NCBI GenBank assembly: GCA_022711465.1
Contig: JAKLEZ010000014.1
Coordinates: 1 to 64,000, forward strand
DNA: 64,000 nucleotides
Direction of reading: 5' to 3'
From: Planctomycetota bacterium
GTDB lineage: Bacteria; Planctomycetota; Phycisphaerae; UBA1845; PWPN01
A program made the translations under genes and the position numbers. Below, in pieces: positions 7,904 through 16,322 of this stretch (positions are counted from its first letter, which is position 1; each line of letters starts with the position of its first letter). Below the pieces are notes generated by a model. It had not been told where the DNA came from. It was given only the letters and a program-made list of their open reading frames with translations, and did no database searches.

Positions 7904-9187
7904 TCAGACGATCTCTTCCTTTGCTGCGTCCCAGCGGACCATCCGCCGCTGCTGATACGAGATCAGTGACATCAGGAACGTCGCGGTTTCGATGAACGCC
8001 TCGTCCGTCGAGCATTTCGGGATCCCTCGGCTCCGGATGCAGTTAATCCAATCGTCGAGGTGATTGGGCTGGAGGGGTGTCTTGCTCTGGTCATAGCCCT
8101 TGGGCAGGTCCGTGCGCTTGTTGTGTTCCTCGGGGATGATCTGGAACCGCGTGGCCGCGTGGGCAATGTCGTCAAACCGCAGGCTCGCGTCCCGCCCGCA
8201 GATTTCCACCGGCTGCTTCACGCTTGTGTTCATGCTGCCGGTGAAGGCGACCGTCCGGCCGAGCTTCTCGAACTGATACGTGGCGACCCACGTGTCGGGC
8301 ACCTCGCGGTCATCGCGCAGCAGGGCCAGCAGGCCCTGACAGGAGCACGTGTCGGGGATGCCGTGGCCGAGAAGGTACTGCACGAAGTCCATTTCATGCG
8401 AGAGAAGATCGCCGGCGTATCCGGTGCCGTATGCCCAGTAGCATCGCCAGTGCCAGAAATGTCGCTCGTTCCAGGGAATTCTCGGAGCCGGACCAAGCCA
8501 CAGATCCCAGTTCACCTCCTTGCGCACCTTCTCCGGGTCGGGACGTTCCCACCGATCGTAATAGCCGTACCACCTCCAGTTCGGGTGCTCAGGCTCGGTG
8601 GATTTGAATCGCCCCGTCCTCACCAGCGAGATCGGCCCCAGGATATCCTTGGCCAGCAGTTCTCTTGCCTGCAGGGCACAGGTGGACTCACGTGCCTGAT
8701 GCCCGAGCTGAAAGACCACACGGCTCTTCTTCAGCGCATCGCGCATCAGCCTGGCTTCGGCCAGCGTCTTGGAGAATCCCTTCTCGCAATAAATGTCCTT
8801 GCCTGCCGTCGCCGCGTCCAGCACCATCTGGCAGTGCCAATGGTCGGGGGTGGCGATGATCACCGCATCGACATGACGATCGGCCAGCAGATCGCGGTAG
8901 TCCACGTACGCCTTCACGTCAGGATTGCGACTGCGTTCGATACCTTTCTGGCGGTGCGGACCATAAACGTCACAGACTGCCACCACTCTGACGTCGGGCA
9001 CGGCCACGACTGAGTTGATGAGGTCGCCTCCACGCGTGCCCAGGCCGATGCAGCCCACGCCGATCGTTTTGCCGGGCGACGGCGCTGAGAGAATCGCGGG
9101 AGTATAGGCCGTGGCGGCCGCCAGCGTCGCTGCTTTGCCCGTTGTACGAAGGAAATTACGCCGAGTGGGAGCCGATCGATCACCCAT
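7904..9187 (-). CDS. Tat-exported Gfo/Idh/MocA family oxidoreductase
   Basis: 427 residues. The N-terminus carries a twin-arginine signal (TRRNFLRTTG, then an Ala-rich hydrophobic stretch ending AILSAPSPG). The Rossmann NAD(P)-binding domain follows, with GVGCIGLGTRGGDL. The strand carrying DAVIIATPDHWHCQM and the family EKP-type motif, here YCEKGFSKT with Gly replacing Pro, is next. HQARES, HEMDFVQYLLG and later blocks form the C-terminal catalytic domain. Enzymes of this family oxidise or reduce sugars and inositols; exported members are common in planctomycetes and some make 3-keto sugars. AGGAGG precedes the ATG. First gene of the minus-strand set with the unknown secreted protein and the DUF1080 fusion. 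Confidence 0.92.
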   Translation of the reverse strand: MGDRSAPTRRNFLRTTGKAATLAAATAYTPAILSAPSPGKTIGVGCIGLGTRGGDLINSVVAVPDVRVVAVCDVYGPHRQKGIERSRNPDVKAYVDYRDLLADRHVDAVIIATPDHWHCQMVLDAATAGKDIYCEKGFSKTLAEARLMRDALKKSRVVFQLGHQARESTCALQARELLAKDILGPISLVRTGRFKSTEPEHPNWRWYGYYDRWERPDPEKVRKEVNWDLWLGPAPRIPWNERHFWHWRCYWAYGTGYAGDLLSHEMDFVQYLLGHGIPDTCSCQGLLALLRDDREVPDTWVATYQFEKLGRTVAFTGSMNTSVKQPVEICGRDASLRFDDIAHAATRFQIIPEEHNKRTDLPKGYDQSKTPLQPNHLDDWINCIRSRGIPKCSTDEAFIETATFLMSLISYQQRRMVRWDAAKEEIV

Positions 9188-9719
9188 GGTTCAAGCCTCC
9201 TGTCTCTTGGTCCGGCCCGTGCTGCCACGCACATTTCTCATGCCGCATGCGCATTGCGCACTACGCCCAGGGCGATTGCATGCCACAACATGACGAACGA
9301 GTGTAGACCCCGGCTTTGCATACCGCAACGCCGGGGAATGAAGAATTCCGAATCGAGAATCAGGCGTGTCTTGCCGTTGACCACGAAGCCCACCGGCGGC
9401 GTAATCCGCATACCCATGCGGCGGATTATGCAGCTGGGGGGGCAAGTCTGGCGGTCTCCAGCAGGAGTCGTTTGGCCCGTCGGCGAACGGCTCGTCACTG
9501 CTCTGATAGGAAATCTGATTCCGCCAGCGGCGGCGGCGTGGCTTCGGGGGTGGGGGGTTCATTCGAGGCAGCCCGGGGCCGAAGCGTCGGCACCAAGGTG
9601 CAAACGGCGCAGCTTCGTTGCGTACAACTCCGGCTCGCGATTGAAGGCGATCCGGGATGAATCGGGCGAGCGACGCTGAGGGCCCGGCTCGCCTCCACGC
9701 TCCCGGCGAGAGAAACGCC
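9188..9719. other. 532-bp intergenic region with two hairpins, no gene seen
   Basis: No convincing reading frame. Two inverted repeats are visible. One is at 9308-9336: ccccggc, t, ttgc, loop atacc, gcaa, c, gccgggg, which gives an 11-bp stem with one mismatch. The other is taatccgc (9402-9409) with gcggatta (9421-9428). Neither is followed by a T-tract. They lie downstream of the isomerase-fold gene and upstream of the oxidoreductase operon, so one may end or attenuate transcription. Confidence 0.5.
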
Positions 9720-11153
9720 TTATCCCTCCTCGACGATGTTCAGGCTCATGAGCCGGGCGAGGTGGCGGAGGCTGTCCATGTGGTCGCCGTAAATCACCAC
9801 CCGGTGCAGCAGCGTCATGGCGTCCTCCGTATCGAGGATGCTGCTCCAGTTGGCGGCCATCTTCGCCGCGTCGCGCACCTCCGTGACGATCTGGGTACGG
9901 CAGGCGTGAACCGACTTCTCGGGCACCTCGATGATCTTGCCGGTCGAGGCGAGGATGGTGTCCAGCCGGACGAACTTGGAGCGGGTGATCGTCTCGCCGA
10001 TGCGGTACTGGACCTCGGGCACGCAGCCGCTGCCCCCCACCTCCGAATGCCCGCGGAGCAGGTAAGGAGCCGGCTTCCCGGCCGCGCCGTCCATCATCAG
10101 CGGCGCGGTGCAGTGGGCGGTCCACAGGACGTTGCGCGAGGTGTCGAAGGTCGCGTTGCCCTGGAACCCGGGGCGATCGAAGGCGTACTGGAAGAGGAGC
10201 ATGGTCAGGAGCGAGTCCATGTCCCCCTCGCAGGCGGCCGGGATGCCCGAGTCGCGGAGGCGCGTGAATCCCAGGCAGGGGAACCCCTTCGGCAGCCAGC
10301 CCATGCACGTGCCGATGGCCAGCCCTTGGGCCCGCTGCTGCCGCATCAGGTCCTGGAGTGCCACGCTCACGCGGGCCGCCTTGTCGACGTCCTCTTTGTT
10401 GGGCTCGAAGACGGCCTTCGCCTCCCCGGTCCAGCGTGCGGCCTCGTCCTCGACCGCCTTGCCATCGGCGGAGGCGATCAGGTCGCTGAAGGTCTTCTCG
10501 TCGACGGCCACGACCTCGGCCCCGAGGCGCTTCTTGACCTCGTCCGGCGACTGGGCGGGCGCCGTCCCCTGGGGGGGCGGGAAGAGCAGGATGCGGGTCT
10601 GCCGCAACAAGGGGCTCACCCTCAGGAGGCGGAGGGCTCGCTCGAGGTCACCGTAGTCGCTCGTGGGCATGAGGGTGACCGGGTGACCCCGGCGCTGCCA
10701 GCGGTGTGGATACATCCAGTCGTGGCCGCTCGCCGGCAGGGAGTAGACGACCATCGGGTGGTTCCCTTCAAGGATCGGGCCCACAACCCTGGTCAGGGCG
10801 AAGCAGCTCAGGTTGATGGCGAGCACCGGCGCGCCGGGCCCTGCGGCCTTGAGCAGGGCCGCGGTTTCCTCGACGCTGTTCGACTGACCGATCGCCAACT
10901 CGACGTTCCCCAGCTTCTTCTCCGCCTCGGCCAGGCGAGCCTTCATGGCCTCGAAGTGAGGCGGATCGGTGTTCCACCCTCGGTCGTTCGGTCCAGGGGA
11001 GCCGGTGAAAATGACGCAGATCCGTGCCTTGCCCGAGGGTCCGGGGGGCGATTCGGAGGCCCAAGCGTGCCTCCAGGACGCTCCTGCGAGCATCAGGCCG
11101 CCAGCCGCCACACCCGTTCCCAGGAACGTCCGTCTCGTGCATTGGTCACACAT
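9720..11153 (-). CDS. Tat-exported L-fucose/arabinose isomerase-fold protein
   Basis: 477 residues. The start at 11153 gives MCDQCTRRTFLGTGVAAGG, a twin-arginine signal, after a purine-rich GAAGAGG; an upstream in-frame ATG at 11195 is less likely. The body resembles L-fucose isomerase-like proteins. Seen are an N-terminal sugar-isomerase-type domain (VIFTGSPGPNDRGWN, AINLSCFALTRVV), a central block GWLPKGFPCLGFTRLRDSGIP, then ACEGDMDSLLTMLL with likely metal-binding acids. Near the end NVLWTAHCTAPLMM has the conserved His of the family. Cytoplasmic relatives interconvert aldoses and ketoses, and an exported version is unusual. It may be a lyase or binding protein built on the same fold; substrate not assigned. 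Confidence 0.75.
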   Translation of the reverse strand: MCDQCTRRTFLGTGVAAGGLMLAGASWRHAWASESPPGPSGKARICVIFTGSPGPNDRGWNTDPPHFEAMKARLAEAEKKLGNVELAIGQSNSVEETAALLKAAGPGAPVLAINLSCFALTRVVGPILEGNHPMVVYSLPASGHDWMYPHRWQRRGHPVTLMPTSDYGDLERALRLLRVSPLLRQTRILLFPPPQGTAPAQSPDEVKKRLGAEVVAVDEKTFSDLIASADGKAVEDEAARWTGEAKAVFEPNKEDVDKAARVSVALQDLMRQQRAQGLAIGTCMGWLPKGFPCLGFTRLRDSGIPAACEGDMDSLLTMLLFQYAFDRPGFQGNATFDTSRNVLWTAHCTAPLMMDGAAGKPAPYLLRGHSEVGGSGCVPEVQYRIGETITRSKFVRLDTILASTGKIIEVPEKSVHACRTQIVTEVRDAAKMAANWSSILDTEDAMTLLHRVVIYGDHMDSLRHLARLMSLNIVEEG

Positions 11154-11276
11154 CGGAACCTCTTCGCCTTTCGGCCTTGTATGGCGCGAAACCACATCCG
11201 GGGCGGCACAGACGCGCCGTCTGAGACAACCGCCCGGAGCAACTGATACTAGCTGATACTGATACCGATAGGAAGG

Positions 11277-11522
11277 CTAGCTCACCGTGCCGAGCTCAAT
11301 TTCGCCCCGCATGCAGAACTGCCGCCTCGGCGGCGGGAACGGCGCGCGGTCCGGTTGGTAGTCCTGTTTAAGGTGCTTGGCGGCCGGTAACTCGAGGGTC
11401 TGTTCGACGTCCGCCTTGCCCCCGGGATCCGAGTCGGCCAGGTACATCATCCACAGCTGATCGACCTTCCGGCCGAGGATCGGCTGGAGTTTGCGGCACA
11501 ATTCCTGGCTACGGGTCATCAT
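11277..11522 (-). CDS. small protein, possible N-terminal fragment of a larger ATPase
   Basis: 81 residues, ATG after gaggg, mostly helical at the start (MMTRSQELCRKLQPILG, VDQLWMMYLADSD) and ending RGEIELGTVS. From memory, the ending resembles the region just before the nucleotide-binding domain of some large DUF87/HerA-like planctomycete ATPases. If so, this is a truncated remnant, because the frame stops immediately after that point. I could not confirm this by alignment. It may equally be a genuine small gene. Confidence 0.4.
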   Translation of the reverse strand: MMTRSQELCRKLQPILGRKVDQLWMMYLADSDPGGKADVEQTLELPAAKHLKQDYQPDRAPFPPPRRQFCMRGEIELGTVS

Positions 11523-11847
11523 GGGGAATCACCCTCGGTCACGCTTGAGAACTCGCCTCGTCAAGCAGCGATTCGGACGCGAAGCGGCCATCTGGCTCGA
11601 TGGGGCGCTGGCGAAATAGGGAAGCAACTCCCCACCGGCGTCCCTCACCCATCTGTAAGTCCATTCTGCTCCCACTGCAATCCGACCTTTTTTTGGATGC
11701 GCGTCATGCCGGAATACGGTATGCTCAGGACGAGGTCACCCGCGTACAGGGCTCCATCAGGCTTTCCGGGGATCTCGGCCAACATGATCATCGCGGTGTG
11801 GGTGAGGCCAACCCGCACCGGAAGCACATCGCGGTGGGAGGAGAAAC
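11523..11847. other. 325-bp intergenic region, nothing clear
   Basis: Divergent spacer between the 81-residue protein (minus) and the FGE/beta-strand protein (plus). No ORF with a ribosome site is seen. A T-run (ttttttt) lies near 11690 and a GGAGGAG site just precedes the ATG at 11848. No convincing promoter pair was found. Confidence 0.4.
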
Positions 11848-14337
11848 ATGATAACATCCCACGCAACGGCATCGTGCTGTCTGGCTGTCTTCGGCTTGGC
11901 TGGGAGCTTCGCTGAAGGGCTGAGCGTCGAGACCGTCCCCGTGGGCCATCCGGGCAACGCTGGGAAGCTGTCGGGGGCTGGGGCCGGCGGCTACGGCCCC
12001 GATCGCGTCTGCGGTGCGGTGGCCTACGAGTATCGGATCGGCAAGCATGAGGTGACGGCCGGACAGTACACCGAGTTTCTGAACAAGGTGGGCGGTGTTG
12101 ACACGTACGGACTGTACAACCCGGCCATGTCGGATACCAGCTCCGGAAGCGGGATCACCCAGAGTGGTGGCGGGACGGCGGGCAACCCCTGCACCTACTC
12201 GGTCGCGGAGGCCTTCGTCGACCGCCCGGTCAACTTCGTTTCGTGGGGCGACGCGGCGCGATTCGCCAACTGGATGCGCAACGGCCAGCCGACCGGATTG
12301 CAGGGCCTGAGCACGACCGAGGATGGAGCGTACTTGTTGAACGGCGCCACGACGGATGTCCCGCTTTTGTCCGTAAAGCGGAAGGCGAACTGGAGGTGGG
12401 CCATCACCAGCGAGGACGAATGGTACAAGGCGGCGTATCACAAGAACGATGGCGTGACCGGCAACTACTGGGACTATCCAACGGGAACCAATTCGATGCC
12501 TGGACGGAACATGACCGAGGCCACGAGCCCGGGCAACAATGCGAACTACTATGGGAGCCCGTTTCCCATCGACTCGCCGTATTACACGACGTCCGCAGGC
12601 GAGTTTCAGTTGTCAGATAGCGCCTACGGCACGTTCGACCAGGGCGGGCATGTCTGGGAGTGGAACGAAGCCGTGCTCTACGGCAATTGCCGCGGCTTGC
12701 GTGGCGGGTCCTTCGGGTACTTCGGCGAACACCTGCGGGCCTCATATCGCGACCAGGGCTACGGTCCGACATACGAGGAGGATGGCTACAGTGGGTTCCG
12801 CGTCGTCGCGATTCCTGGGCCCGGGGACCTCGACGGCGACAGCGATGGCCACCGCCAGACGGCCTCGGGCCTCTGGGGACCCGGTTCAGTGCTGCTGGGC
12901 AACGGCGGTACGCTCACGCTCATCGGGGGCTCCACGATCGAGGCGCCGATCTCCGGCACGGGCGACATCGTCTTCGGGTAGTCCGGCTTCATTGCCGACT
13001 CGTACCGTCTGCTGGCCGACAACTCGTTCAGCGGCTCCGTATCCGTCGTCGCGGGCAACCGCGTCGCCGTTCGCAGCACCCAGGGCTTCGGCGACGCCGG
13101 CAACGGCGTACTGCTGAACGACGGCGGTATCGAGAGCGATTCGACGGCCGCCGAGCCCGTCGTGATCGGCGCGTCGTTCCCGATGACCGTCGGATCGGGC
13201 GGGGCCGGCTTCGGGGCGAACGGCGTGCCCCTCATCATCGAGACAACGCTGACCGGAACAAGCCCGATCCGCGTCCGCGGGGGCGGCGACGGTTACGAGG
13301 TCCGCTTCGCGCATCCGGGCAACACCTTCATCAGCGACATCCAGCTCGGCGACGCGACGTATGGCAGCGCCGTCCTCGGTTACGTAGCCGACGGCTCGAT
13401 CGGCGACCCGGGCAACGTCGTGACACTCGGTTACCGGTTTTTCGACGGCGAAGCGACCCAAACCGGCACCGGCACACTGCGGGCGTTCGCCGACGTCACA
13501 CTGCCGCCGGGACGGACGATCCGCATCGCGGGCGGCGACCACTGGGACAATCGCGGCGGCGTCCTGGACACCAACGGCTTCAATGTCACCGTGGCCGGCG
13601 CCATCGCGGAACTCGATTCCCAGACGCCGCTCAAGAAGACGGGCGCGGGAACGCTTCGGCTCGACGGCGCGAACACATACACCGGCGAAACGACCGTGGC
13701 CCAGGGGGCGCTGGGGGGCGTCGGGGCAATCGCAGCGGTCCGCGTCGAGCCCGGTGCATCGCTCTCGCCTGGCCCCAGTGCCGGCACGCTTAGGACGGGC
13801 GACGTAACCTGGGAGGCCGGTGCCGGGCTGGAACTCGATTTCGACTCCGCCGCCTCCGCCGACCGGCTCGAAGTCGCGGGACAGGTCACGCTCAACGGCG
13901 ACGTGCCGCTCTCGCTTCGGCTGAACTACGCTCCCGCCGCCGAACAGACCTTCGTCGTCATCGCCAACGACGGATCGGATCCGGTTCAGACGGGCGGCCT
14001 CTTCATGATTGGTAATAACACCCTGGAAGAGGGTGAGTCCTTTGCCGCGGCCGGCGTGCGGTGGACGATCAGCTACATTGGCGGCGACGGGAATGACGTG
14101 GCGCTCACCTTCACCGTCACCCTCATCCCGCCGGACTTCGACCAGGACGGAGATGTTGACTCCTCCAACCTTGCTGCGTTCGAGGGGTGCGCCTCGGGGC
14201 CAGCCATTCCACATACCGGCGATTGCGGCAAAGCAGACTTCGACGGCGACAACGACGTCGACCAAGTGGACTTCGGCATCTTCCAGCGATGCTGGAGCGG
14301 AGGGAACAAGCCCGCCGATCCGAATTGCGCGAACTGA
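11848..14337 (+). pseudogene. FGE-sulfatase / beta-strand-repeat surface protein with in-frame TAG
   Basis: One open frame of 829 codons is broken by a single TAG at 12979-12981; the parts before and after are in the same frame without any other stop. Residues 1-25 are a signal peptide. About 45-320 is a formylglycine-generating-enzyme-like (FGE-sulfatase) domain: YRIGKHEVTAGQYTEFL, RPVNFVSWGDAARFANW, GHVWEWNEAV, LRGGSFGY, GFRVV. The part after 340 is glycine-rich and looks like autotransporter-associated beta-strand repeats (LKKTGAGTLRLDGANTYTG). The last 70 residues carry two calcium loops, DFDQDGDVD and DFDGDNDVD, each followed by Cys pairs. The stop may be a mutation, a strain variant or readthrough. 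Without readthrough the product is a 377-residue FGE-like protein lacking the C-terminal module. Confidence 0.75.
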
Positions 14338-14583
14338 TTGGGCGACTATAGCTTCATCGACCATTGCGGCCAGGGCATCAATCTAATCCCCGGCTTCCTC
14401 CGAAACCACGCCAGATGCGATGCGCACTTGCAGTCCGACAACCCAAAGCCCGGGACGACGACTTGCGGCCCTTTGCGTGAAAGCTTCAACCGGATTAGCA
14501 TGCGATTCGCTAATGGCCGACCTTGATGAGGCCGACCTTGCCTGAGGAGTCGCCCTGACGGGTAGACGAGACGGAGTAATCCA

Positions 14584-15231
14584 ATGGCTCAGGAAGAGCA
14601 GGTATTGGTGATTGAACGCAGCGCACTGGAACAAGTGGGTATGTTCCAGGGGCTTGTTGTCGACGTTGAGCGGTATCTTCGGGGTCTGTTCGTTCCGGGT
14701 GTTCCCCGATTCATGCCTCGGTCTCTCGCTGAGCGAGATCCCAGCTATAAACAGCTCATTCCCTATGTCATTCTGGCCCACGACGGGCGGTACCTGAGTT
14801 ATGTCCGCGGGCGGCGGGCCGGAGAGACGCGGTTGGTGGGCCACAGGTCCATCGGGCTGGGGGGGCACATCAATCCCGGCGATGATCTGCCCTTATTCGC
14901 TGCGGACCTGCGCGAAGCCTATCTGGCCGCTGTGGAGCGCGAGGTAGCGGAAGAAGTATCCGTAGAGGCTCGCCATACGGATCAGGTTGTCGGTCTGCTC
15001 AACGACGACTCTACTGAGGTCGGCAGTGTCCACTTGGGCATCGTACATCTCTGGACCCTGAATGCCGCTCTCGTCACCAAGCGAGAGCAAATGATCACTC
15101 AGATGGCGTTCCTGGCGCCATCTGAGCTGAATGCGTTGCGGGGCAGTATGGAGACCTGGTCAGCACTGTGCCTGGATCACCTTGCTGACCTGGCCAGCCA
15201 AGCATCAGCTCAAGTTGCGTCCGAGTGCTGA
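14584..15231 (+). CDS. Nudix-like predicted phosphoesterase
   Basis: 215 residues, ATG preceded by ggag. The sequence has a recognisable but stretched Nudix box: IGLGGHINPGDD, then about 20 residues, then AAVEREVAEEVSVEA, where the REVAEEV part supplies the metal-binding glutamates. The N-terminal YVILAHDGRYLSYVRG is the preceding strand pair. It resembles the MutT-like family often labelled predicted phosphoesterase (COG4112, from memory). Members hydrolyse nucleoside-diphosphate derivatives; the true substrate is unknown. The stop lies just upstream of, or overlaps, the start of the next gene, so the two are probably translated together. Confidence 0.8.
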   Translation: MAQEEQVLVIERSALEQVGMFQGLVVDVERYLRGLFVPGVPRFMPRSLAERDPSYKQLIPYVILAHDGRYLSYVRGRRAGETRLVGHRSIGLGGHINPGDDLPLFAADLREAYLAAVEREVAEEVSVEARHTDQVVGLLNDDSTEVGSVHLGIVHLWTLNAALVTKREQMITQMAFLAPSELNALRGSMETWSALCLDHLADLASQASAQVASEC

Positions 15232-15236
15232 CCGGC

Positions 15237-16061
15237 ATGGAGATGAGAGAGTACGAAATCGTCGACACCAACGCCGACAACATCGGCGGTTGTGGCTTCT
15301 GCGGCTACAAAGCCGGCAGCAATCTCGGACATCGTCGGAAGACGGATTGGCTCAAGCAGCGCTACGCGGAAGGCCTGAGGTTCAAAGTGCTCCGCTCACA
15401 GGAATTCGGCGATATTGGAATGATAGAATACGCCCATGGCAATCAGGCATGGAGACCTGTGGAGGCGAAAGGTTACTTTGTCATCCACTGCCTGATGGTC
15501 AACAGCAAACACAAGGGGAAAGGGCTTGGCACTCTTCTGCTGGGTAGTTGTCTCAGGGACGCCAAGAAGAGCAAGTGTCGAGGGGTTGCCGTAGTGACCA
15601 GTTCCGATAGTCTCATGGCACGAAGTGATTTCTTCATCAAAGCCGGTTTCATCCCGGTGGATAGCTCCCCACCCTACGAGCTACTCGTCAAGAAGCTCGA
15701 GAAGACAGCCCCCAATCCTCGTTTCATCGTCCAAAGGGAGCGAGCCTTGAAGAGGTACAAGAAAGGGCTCACGATCCTGGCCGCCGATCAGTGCCCTTAC
15801 GTCCCAAAGTGCGCGGAGGAGATTGCGCAGGCGGCCCGAGCCCTTGGGCTGAAGCCGAGAGTGGTTCGAATCAGGAGCGCCAAGGCGTCAAGAGAGCTTC
15901 CGACGCCTTATGGCGTGTTTAGCATTATCCACGATGGAAAGCTGATTGTGGAGCGTCCGGTCAGCGCAACCCGATTCAAGAACATCATGAGCAATCGGGG
16001 CACCCTCGCGGGATGCCCTCGATCCGTCCGGTCAGCGCAAGAAGGTCCTTGGACACAATGA
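15237..16061 (+). CDS. GNAT N-acetyltransferase with YoaP-like C-terminus
   Basis: 274 residues from ATG 15237; a GTG at 15225 would overlap the previous gene by 7 bp. The N-terminal half is a GNAT fold: FVIHCLMVNSKHKGKGLGTLLL contains the acetyl-CoA-binding R/Q-x-x-G-x-G/A region in the form KGKGLG. FFIKAGFIPVDSSPPYELLVKKL follows. The C-terminal half (LTILAADQCPYVPK, VVRIRSAKASRELPTPYGVFSI) resembles the YoaP domain found after some GNAT domains, with a Cys-Pro at CPY. A CGFCGYK motif near the start adds two more cysteines. The last 20 residues look abnormal and coincide with a 16-bp direct repeat, so the natural end may have been altered. Confidence 0.82.
   Translation: MEMREYEIVDTNADNIGGCGFCGYKAGSNLGHRRKTDWLKQRYAEGLRFKVLRSQEFGDIGMIEYAHGNQAWRPVEAKGYFVIHCLMVNSKHKGKGLGTLLLGSCLRDAKKSKCRGVAVVTSSDSLMARSDFFIKAGFIPVDSSPPYELLVKKLEKTAPNPRFIVQRERALKRYKKGLTILAADQCPYVPKCAEEIAQAARALGLKPRVVRIRSAKASRELPTPYGVFSIIHDGKLIVERPVSATRFKNIMSNRGTLAGCPRSVRSAQEGPWTQ
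15954..16040 (+). repeat. 16-bp direct repeat at GNAT gene end
   Basis: cgtccggtcagcgcaa occurs at 15954-15969 and 16025-16040. The first copy is in the coding part that reads ERPVSATRF; the second is in the atypical tail. This suggests a small duplication or a recombination scar at the gene end. Confidence 0.6.
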
Positions 16062-16322
16062 CCAGGCATGCAGAACAGTCTCCTGCAGGCGACGTCGTGA
16101 AGGCTGCGCCTCAGGAGAAGCGATGAAGTGAGCCAGCCTCGCCTCCGAAGCGAAGACGCCGAAGCAACGTCTGTTCGTTTCGGCATCTTCACAACGAAGG
16201 GACGCTGGCCGTGCTCTGCTGTGGCGTTGTTGTCGCCTCGAAGTCCAGTTGGCTGTCCGTGAAGAACAAGAGTGGGCGGAGACTGATGTCCAGCGAGGTT
16301 CCGCGCCACGGCAACACGGTTT

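Noticed and set aside
16189..16322. Coding sequence just downstream of the MFS gene on the minus strand
   Set aside because: A protein-like stretch (GTSLDISLRPLLFFTDSQ) is visible in one frame, but no start, domain or partner supports a gene.
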